From Clostridiales bacterium (lineage in GTDB: Bacteria; Bacillota; Clostridia; Christensenellales; Aristaeellaceae): a stretch of DNA of 55,110 bases. Each line of letters opens with the position of its first letter. The stretch's first letter is position 1. Location: positions 1 to 55,110 of the forward strand of contig DUQZ01000060.1 in the NCBI GenBank assembly GCA_012837525.1, in the 5' to 3' direction. Below are positions 50,146 to 55,110 of the stretch, piece after piece. The position numbers and the translations under genes were made by a program. Below the pieces are notes generated by a model. It did no database searches. It was not told the DNA's origin and saw only the letters and a program-made list of their open reading frames with translations.

Positions 50146-50775
50146 TTATAACGCGCGATAAACCGTGACCACCTTGCCCAAAACCTCAACCTCGTCAACA
50201 ACGATGGGTTGCATCGCGTCGTTTTCTGGCTGCAGACGGAAATGTCCTTTCTCCTTATAAAAGCGTTTGACGGTTGCGTCGCCATTGACCATCGCGACAA
50301 CGATGTCCCCGTTGAGGGCGTGGTTTTGCTGTTTGACGACAAGATAATCCCCATTGAGGATGCCAGCCTGGATCATGCTGTCACCGCGTACCAAAAGGGC
50401 GAAATACGCGCCATCCTTCAGCATGAATTCGGGAATGGGCAGCATGTCAGAGACATTTTCTTCCGCCAGGATAGGGGTGCCAGCGGCGACGGGGCCCAGC
50501 AATGGCACCATGCGCATCAGTTCCTTAACGGGTGTTTCCTCATTTTCTACAACAGCCATAGCGCGGGGCTTCATGGAATCCCGCTTGAGCAGCCCTTGCT
50601 TCTCAAGTCTCTTCAAGTGGCCATGAACCGTAGACGTAGACTTAAGGCCCACCGCCTGACAGATCTCCCGTACGGATGGCGGAAAGCCGTTTTCCTCTAC
50701 CTGTGTGCGGATATACTCAAGAATCAATTTCTGAGTTTCACCGTGTTTACGTTTTTTCTGCTGGGTCTGGTTCAT
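50146..50775 (-). CDS. lexA: LexA repressor
   Basis: The 209-residue SOS repressor has an N-terminal winged HTH (FPPSVREICQAVGLKSTSTVHGHLKRLE), the self-cleavage site Ala98-Gly99 in GPVAAGTPI, and the Ser133/Lys170 dyad in VRGDSM and ATVKRF. RecA filaments trigger cleavage. GGAGGG precedes ATG 50775. An 18-bp perfect palindrome spans its own -35 element, showing autoregulation. Confidence 0.96.
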   Translation of the reverse strand: MNQTQQKKRKHGETQKLILEYIRTQVEENGFPPSVREICQAVGLKSTSTVHGHLKRLEKQGLLKRDSMKPRAMAVVENEETPVKELMRMVPLLGPVAAGTPILAEENVSDMLPIPEFMLKDGAYFALLVRGDSMIQAGILNGDYLVVKQQNHALNGDIVVAMVNGDATVKRFYKEKGHFRLQPENDAMQPIVVDEVEVLGKVVTVYRAL

Positions 50776-50802
50776 GCTGGCCCTCCATCAGTTGTTGCCC
50801 CT

Positions 50803-50830
50803 ATTATACCATGCAAACATATGTTTGCAA
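50803..50830 (-). promoter_or_regulatory. lexA promoter with embedded LexA operator
   Basis: On the reverse strand TTGCAA (50825-50830) and TATAAT (50803-50808) are 16 bases apart. TGCAAACATATGTTTGCA (50812-50829) is a perfect 18-bp palindrome that fills the spacer and most of the -35 element. It resembles the Gram-positive SOS box CGAACATATGTTCG with changed outer positions. Confidence 0.88.
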
Positions 50831-50854
50831 TAACAAATTTGAAGATTTGTCAAT

Positions 50855-51955
50855 TTATTTGTCATCCGTGGAGATTTCCGGCAGTTGAATGCGTCTGGCG
50901 GCTTCTCTTCGCTTCTCATCCGACATGGCGGCGTAGTGCTTTCTTGTTGTATTGACATCGGCGTGGCCCAGGGTATCAGCGACCAGATAGATATCCCCGG
51001 TTTCCTGGTACAGATTGGTGCCAAAGGTGCTGCGCAATTTGTGCGGGCTGATTCGTTTTTTAAGCGGCGCGCCCAATAGGGCGTATTTCTTCACCAGGTT
51101 TTCAACCGCCCTCTGGGTGATTCTGCGCTTTTGCAGGGAGAGGAAGAGGGCAAATTCGTGCCCTGGTTTGGTTTCTATTTCTTTTCGTTCCTGTAAATAG
51201 GCCAATAAGCTGTCAGCCACACGGTCTGGGAAGTACAGAATGGTTTGATTCCCGCCCTTGCGGGTGACCACGAAGGAGTTCTTTTCAAAATCAAGATGAT
51301 CAATGTCCAACCCCACCAGCTCACTCACACGGATGCCGGTACCCAGAAACATCATCAAAATAGCGGTGTCCCGCTTTTGTGTGTTGCGCAAGTACGCCTG
51401 CTGCTTGGGGCTGAAGCCTTCACCGTTGATGACCGCGTCCATCATGCGTTGAACCTCATCATCCTCCATGTATAAAATGGGTTTGCTGTGGCGCTTGGGC
51501 ATTGAAACCAAGGTCGCGACATTGGCGGGGACAATCTCATTCCTGAAGCAAAAATCAAGAAAAGAGCGAATGGAGCTGAGTTTCCTCATAATGCCCAGTT
51601 CGTTGTTTTGTATACTCACCGGACGTTTTGTATCCGACTTCTTTGCGTCCTCTTGTTCCTTATAATAAAACTGCAGATATTCCTGAAAGCCTTCAATGTG
51701 CCGGGCGGTAATCAGCCGCATGTGGTCCTGTGTCATCAAACGCGGTTCCGTATCCGCGAAATCAACTTCCTCAAGCGTCAGATAACGAAAAAACAGCCGC
51801 AGATCATATGCGTACGCGCGCCTGGTCAGCACACTTGTGATCTGGGAAATGGACCGAAAATAATCTGTGCATAATCTGGGCAATTCCAGCTGCAATTCCT
51901 TTAGTTTTTCAGCCGCCTTTTGGGAGGATTGGCTGTGAAACACAATACGCTTCAA
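50855..51955 (-). CDS. Tyrosine recombinase (XerC/D-like)
   Basis: A 366-residue recombinase with an N-terminal SAM-like core-binding domain (about 25-145) and a catalytic domain containing the residue set Arg209 (GTGIRVSEL), Lys233, His305 and Arg308 (HKLRSTFGTNLY), His331 (LGHADVNTTRKHY) and the nucleophile Tyr341. It is a little longer than classical XerC/XerD. The start is a TTG at 51955 behind AAGGAG. It is transcribed toward lexA and no phage or transposon genes lie nearby, so it is probably a host recombinase. Confidence 0.9.
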   Translation of the reverse strand: MKRIVFHSQSSQKAAEKLKELQLELPRLCTDYFRSISQITSVLTRRAYAYDLRLFFRYLTLEEVDFADTEPRLMTQDHMRLITARHIEGFQEYLQFYYKEQEDAKKSDTKRPVSIQNNELGIMRKLSSIRSFLDFCFRNEIVPANVATLVSMPKRHSKPILYMEDDEVQRMMDAVINGEGFSPKQQAYLRNTQKRDTAILMMFLGTGIRVSELVGLDIDHLDFEKNSFVVTRKGGNQTILYFPDRVADSLLAYLQERKEIETKPGHEFALFLSLQKRRITQRAVENLVKKYALLGAPLKKRISPHKLRSTFGTNLYQETGDIYLVADTLGHADVNTTRKHYAAMSDEKRREAARRIQLPEISTDDK

Positions 51956-51974
51956 TGGTGGACTCCTTCAAATT

Positions 51975-52013
51975 TGCTGATATCAGCATACATTATTTTG
52001 TTGATTTAGACAA
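51975..52013 (-). promoter_or_regulatory. Recombinase promoter overlapped by a 14-bp palindrome
   Basis: On the reverse strand TTGTCT (52008-52013) and TATGCT (51985-51990) are separated by 17 bases. TGCTGATATCAGCA (51975-51988), a perfect palindrome, overlaps the -10 element and the predicted start. This is a good place for a repressor; the binder is unknown. Confidence 0.6.
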
Positions 52014-52049
52014 TCGCCATGAATTACATGTAAATATTGGAATAAGATA

Positions 52050-52078
52050 TTGACAATGTTGTTTATGGTTGATATATT
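52050..52078 (+). promoter_or_regulatory. Promoter of the AraC-family gene
   Basis: Perfect TTGACA (52050-52055) and TATATT (52073-52078) with 17 bases between them, divergent from the recombinase promoter. Confidence 0.75.
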
Positions 52079-52108
52079 CCATACGTACTATGCCAAGGAG
52101 GTTGTCCC

Positions 52109-52981
52109 ATGTCCAAGTCCGTATTATTTCAAGGCACGCAGCTCCAGCCGGAGAAGCAGCCTGTTTCTGTAGAAGGCGTTCATGAGCCTGACGCGCTGGC
52201 ATCCGCCAGCGGTTTATGGATTTCGTCCGCCGGTTCCGCCATGTTGACAAAGGGCCAGTATCCGCTCAAGCAGCAGGATGATTGGCTGATTATCATGTGC
52301 CAGAACGGCTCTTTCCATTTAACCAATAATGACCTGCGCATCCGCAACCGTGAATGCTGCATGCTGCCGGCGCAGACAGAGCAGGCTGTTATCCAGGTAG
52401 AGCAGGAAGCCCGCATCATCTGGATGACCATCAGCGGGCGCTTATCCGCGGATTTCATGACCTTGATGGGCGCGTTGCCGCACCGGGTGATGAAGCAGGG
52501 CGCATTGCCTTCACAGTTGAAGCTCAGCAAGCACATCGTCCAGGCGATTGTGCGCACCGGATCCGCGCGTGAGGCTTCCTCTGCCCAGTTGCAACAGCTA
52601 CTGTGGGGCCTGCTCGCGTCCCATTCCGGCCAGCCGGTGGCGATGGACGCTGTCTTGTCTCACGAGATTTCCAAGGTCATCGATGCCATGCGGAAGAACC
52701 AGTATAAGGATTCCTTCTCCTTAAACGACATGGCCAACTTAAGCCGGATGCCGGTGGAAACCTTCCGCAAACGCTTTGTGTCAGAGGTCGGGATGCCGCC
52801 GCAAAGCTACCAGCTTTTCTGCAAGATGGAGCGCGCAAAGACCCTGCTGAAGGAAGGTTTAACCGTGCGCCAGACTGGTGTTGAGGTAGGGATGGAGGAT
52901 CCATACCATTTTTCCAAAACCTTTAAAAACATTGTTGGGATGAGCCCGTCCCACTACACCAAAACAACCATCCAGCAATGA
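52109..52981 (+). CDS. AraC-family transcriptional regulator
   Basis: The 290-residue protein has an N-terminal ligand-sensing-like beta domain (about 30-130; DDWLIIMCQNGSFHL, MLPAQTEQAVI) and a C-terminal double HTH (about 190-285; FSLNDMANLSRMPVETFRKRFVSEVGMPPQSYQ and VRQTGVEVGMEDPYHFSKTFKNIVGMSPSHY). The ligand and targets are unknown, though carbohydrate or stress control is common in the family. AAGGAGG precedes the ATG. Its stop overlaps the mini-RNase III start by 4 bases, so the two are translated together. Confidence 0.9.
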   Translation: MSKSVLFQGTQLQPEKQPVSVEGVHEPDALASASGLWISSAGSAMLTKGQYPLKQQDDWLIIMCQNGSFHLTNNDLRIRNRECCMLPAQTEQAVIQVEQEARIIWMTISGRLSADFMTLMGALPHRVMKQGALPSQLKLSKHIVQAIVRTGSAREASSAQLQQLLWGLLASHSGQPVAMDAVLSHEISKVIDAMRKNQYKDSFSLNDMANLSRMPVETFRKRFVSEVGMPPQSYQLFCKMERAKTLLKEGLTVRQTGVEVGMEDPYHFSKTFKNIVGMSPSHYTKTTIQQ

Positions 52982-53376
52982 ACAAAACCATTTCCAAGGC
53001 TGAAGCGCGGAACTACAGCGCGCTTCAGTTGGCTTTTATAGGGGACGCGGTTTACAACCTGGTCATGCGTTTACACTCTCTACAGGAGGGGAAGGGCCTG
53101 CGCGCGATGCACATGCGCACAACAGGCCGGGTGAACGCAGTCGCGCAATCTAAAGCCTTAAAGACCCTGGAAGGCCTGCTGGATGAGGAGGAGTTGGACA
53201 TCGTCCGCCGCGGCAGGAACGCCCACCCCAGGCACCAGGCGCCGCGCTCAGCGACAACCGCGCAATACTGCGCATCCACTGGTTTTGAGGCCTTGATCGG
53301 CTATCATTATCTCACCGGGCAAACTGACAGACTGCGTGAATTATTCACTTACCTGCAAACGCATACAGGGGAATAA
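52978..53376 (+). CDS. mrnC: Mini-ribonuclease III
   Basis: A 132-residue RNase III-like protein without a double-stranded RNA-binding domain. The ALQLAFIGDAVYNLVMRLH segment holds the catalytic Asp, and YCASTGFEALIGYHYLTGQ the second acidic motif. It trims 23S rRNA precursors in Firmicutes. It overlaps the AraC gene and is followed by rlmB after 52 bases, so the block is linked to rRNA maturation. Confidence 0.93.
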   Translation: MNKTISKAEARNYSALQLAFIGDAVYNLVMRLHSLQEGKGLRAMHMRTTGRVNAVAQSKALKTLEGLLDEEELDIVRRGRNAHPRHQAPRSATTAQYCASTGFEALIGYHYLTGQTDRLRELFTYLQTHTGE

Positions 53377-53428
53377 CACGCTGTATTGATAATATGGAAA
53401 CGCGTGCGTTTCAATTTGAAAGGATTTT

Positions 53429-54661
53429 ATGTCAAACCAAAACAGACCAAGCAAACCGCAGGGGAAAAGACCCCCAGCACAGGGCAACCGCAAACCAGGA
53501 CCCAAGCCCAGCGGCATGAAGCAGCAGGGCAGGCCTGCCTCAAAGGCGACTCGTAATGCCCGCGGTGATCAAACTGCGCCGCGCGATACACGAAAAACGC
53601 AACCTGCAAAAGGCAGAAAACCTTATGGCAATATCCCGCAGGCAAAGCCCTTTATCACGCAAAACCAGGATTTGGGCTATGAGGAAACATCCCGCAGCAA
53701 CCGTCAATACGGTCAATACGCGCGCCGCAGCAATCAAAGCGACTTCAGCGCCCAGGCAAACAACCCGCGCCGCGGCAACCAACGCGGCGGTACATCCTAC
53801 CGTCAGCAAGAATTCGCGTCACCAGCCGCGCAGCGCTTCGGCCCGGACAGCAGGCCAGAGCGGACGGCCGTGCCATCCTTCAATCAAAGCACCAACCAAA
53901 CGGATGCTTTCGTATCAGAAGATATCCCGCAGGTTAACCTGCTGACAGGCCGCAATCCCATCCGGGAAGCGGTTAAATCCGGCCGGGATCTGGAAAAACT
54001 GATGATCGCCAAGGGGGAATTGTCCGGTTCTGCGCGTGAGATTGTCAGTCTGGCCAAAAAGGCTGGCATCATGATCCAATCCGTTGAGCGCAGCCGGCTG
54101 GATCAGTTGGCCAAGAACCATCAGGGGATGATTGCCTTCGCGTCTGCCTATCAATACGCGACAGTAGAAGATATTCTGGAGCTTGCCAGGCAAAGGGGAG
54201 AGGCCCCCTTCATCATTGTGCTGGATCAAATCACAGATCCGCACAATCTGGGTGCAGTCATCCGCACCGCGTCATGCGCCGGCGCGCATGGCGTCATTGT
54301 GCCGCAGCATCGGGCTGTTGGCTTAACCCCTGCCGCTGTCAAGGCTTCTGCTGGCGCTGTCGAGCACATTAAGGTGGCGCGGGTCACCAACCTCAACCAG
54401 ACCATCAAATCCCTACAGCGCAAAGGCATCTGGTTTTATGCCTGTGAAACCGAGGGGGAAGACTACCGCACAGTTCAGTTTGACGGCCCCTGCGCGCTGG
54501 TTATCGGCAGCGAAGGGGAAGGGATCAGCCGCCTGACAGCCAGCATCTGCGACAAGCAGATCCGCATCCCCATGGTGGGTAAGATGGATTCGCTGAACGC
54601 GTCCGTCGCAGCCGCGATCCTGATGTACGCTGTGCATAACCACAGAAACCCGCTCAACTGA
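53429..54661 (+). CDS. rlmB: 23S rRNA 2'-O-methyltransferase of the TrmH/RlmB family with disordered N-terminal extension
   Basis: Residues about 170-410 are a typical SpoU-type enzyme: LLTGRNPIREAVKSG (N-terminal domain), then VLDQITDPHNLGAVIRTASCAGAHGVIV, ALVIGSEGEGISRL and MDSLNASVAAAILMYA. It methylates a ribose in 23S rRNA (G2251 in E. coli). The first 165 residues are low-complexity sequence rich in Gln, Arg, Asn, Gly and Pro, with RRGNQRGG-type patches; RlmB itself is usually about 245 residues. AAAGGA lies before the ATG. The extension may bind RNA or pre-ribosomes. Confidence 0.9.
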   Translation: MSNQNRPSKPQGKRPPAQGNRKPGPKPSGMKQQGRPASKATRNARGDQTAPRDTRKTQPAKGRKPYGNIPQAKPFITQNQDLGYEETSRSNRQYGQYARRSNQSDFSAQANNPRRGNQRGGTSYRQQEFASPAAQRFGPDSRPERTAVPSFNQSTNQTDAFVSEDIPQVNLLTGRNPIREAVKSGRDLEKLMIAKGELSGSAREIVSLAKKAGIMIQSVERSRLDQLAKNHQGMIAFASAYQYATVEDILELARQRGEAPFIIVLDQITDPHNLGAVIRTASCAGAHGVIVPQHRAVGLTPAAVKASAGAVEHIKVARVTNLNQTIKSLQRKGIWFYACETEGEDYRTVQFDGPCALVIGSEGEGISRLTASICDKQIRIPMVGKMDSLNASVAAAILMYAVHNHRNPLN

Positions 54662-54755
54662 CTCTAAAAACATCCTTTGCTTTTTAATGCGCGTCTTTTT
54701 GTGCAAAAAGCACGCGGATTGCCTGCAATCTTTAATGAATACAAAGCAAGAACAG

Positions 54756-54784
54756 TTGACAAACATATCTTGCTTGTTTAAAAT
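54756..54784 (+). promoter_or_regulatory. Promoter of tRNA-Gly and probably tuf
   Basis: Perfect TTGACA (54756-54761) and TAAAAT (54779-54784) with a 17-base spacer, 18 bases before the tRNA. Confidence 0.8.
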
Positions 54785-54802
54785 GGCATGGTATCCGCTA
54801 CT

Positions 54803-54876
54803 GCGGGTGTAGCTCAATGGTAGAGCTCCAGCTTCCCAAGCTGGCCACGTGGGTTCGATTCCCATCACCCGCTCCA
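54803..54876 (+). tRNA. tRNA-Gly (anticodon CCC)
   Basis: A complete cloverleaf: acceptor stem GCGGGTG/CACCCGC, D arm GCTC...GAGC, anticodon stem CCAGC/GCTGG with the loop TTCCCAA, T arm with TTCGATT, discriminator T and an encoded CCA. The anticodon CCC reads GGG. The gene lies 107 bases upstream of tuf without a terminator between, so they are likely cotranscribed. Confidence 0.93.
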
Positions 54877-54983
54877 CAAGCCCTATGCGGTGGTTCGCCG
54901 CATTGGCAGGGGCCGGTTTCCCGGCAAATCGCGCCAGGCTTCTGCCCGGCAAATTACCGTAATATCAGGAGGAGACAAAACCA

Positions 54984-55110
54984 ATGGCAAAACAGAAATT
55001 TGAGCGCACGAAGCCGCACGTGAACATCGGAACGATTGGTCACGTAGACCACGGCAAGACCACCCTGACCGCGGCGATCACCATGGTGCTGGCCAAAGCC
55101 GGCGGCGCCC
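54984..55110 (+). CDS. tuf: Elongation factor Tu, N-terminal part (runs off the window)
   Basis: The first 42 codons start [20 protein letters not shown] and include the G1 loop [11 protein letters not shown], which identifies EF-Tu. AGGAGGAGA precedes the ATG 54984. The rest lies beyond the window. EF-Tu delivers aminoacyl-tRNA to the ribosome; the upstream tRNA-Gly gene shares its probable transcript. Confidence 0.95.
   Translation, partial: MAKQKFERTKPHVNIGTIGHVDHGKTTLTAAITMVLAKAGGA

Noticed and set aside
50855..52108. Integrase as mark of a prophage or integrative element
   Set aside because: No attachment repeats, tRNA target, phage genes or cargo flank it; neighbours are core genes (lexA, mrnC).
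54662..54755. Terminator after rlmB
   Set aside because: Hairpins are possible around 54691-54735, but none is followed by a convincing T run, so it was not listed.

Overview
The window reads as chromosomal DNA of a low-to-mid GC Gram-positive bacterium of the class Clostridia. The evidence is gene content and order: Asp23/AmaP/DUF2273 next to nusB, dgt-dnaG-rpoD-trmK-nif3-zinc ribbon-rnpB, argR-recN, YlxM-ffh-rpsP-khpA-rimM-trmD, a T-box in front of hisS-aspS, mini-RNase III and a Bacillus-type LexA palindrome. Almost everything is core machinery. I see no prophage, insertion sequence, CRISPR array or rRNA operon. Species cannot be named from this.

Layout. 1-2.3 kb: tRNA-Val, a stand-alone riboflavin kinase domain, murI (reverse) and an OGG-type DNA glycosylase. 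2.3-9.8 kb: murC, lepA, an unrecognised zinc-ribbon membrane protein, secG and an ABC-F ATPase. 9.8-12.7 kb: metNIQ, the methionine importer, preceded by a 23-codon open frame with eight Met codons, a possible antiterminator and an intrinsic terminator. 12.7-16 kb: hisS-aspS under a T-box. 16-25.6 kb: a long tight operon (asp23, amaP, DUF2273, nusB, a TsaD paralog, folD, xseAB, ispA, DUF212, a small membrane protein, a cysteine desulfurase, thiI). 25.6-29.2 kb: YlxM-ffh-rpsP-khpA-rimM-trmD (protein targeting, ribosome maturation, tRNA methylation). 29.3-35.7 kb: dgt-dnaG-rpoD-trmK-nif3-zinc ribbon, then RNase P RNA. 35.8-37.0 kb (reverse): a rhomboid-like membrane protein and Hsp20. 37.2-43.6 kb: tilS-hpt-ftsH-PHP-vanW. 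43.7-46.8 kb: nadK-argR-recN behind a promoter covered by repeats. 47-50 kb: a methyltransferase, a SpoIID/SH3 protein and DUF2461. 50-52 kb (reverse): a tyrosine recombinase and lexA. 52-55.1 kb: an AraC regulator overlapping mrnC, rlmB with a long disordered N terminus, tRNA-Gly and the start of tuf.

The most interesting item is the metNIQ leader. It has a consensus promoter, a strong ribosome binding site, a short Met-rich peptide, and two mutually exclusive pairings placed where a ribosome stalled at Met codons would favour read-through. I found no SAM riboswitch or T-box signature there. It looks like ribosome-mediated transcription attenuation responding to methionine, which I do not recall as a well-described system. 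It lies directly upstream of a T-box operon whose predicted specifier loop holds overlapping Asp and His codons, so two neighbouring operons would sense amino-acid supply by different RNA mechanisms.

Functions, domains and sites are assigned by reading translated sequences and motifs by eye. Promoters are matches to the TTGACA/TATAAT pattern with 16-18 base spacing. No database search, folding program or alignment was run.
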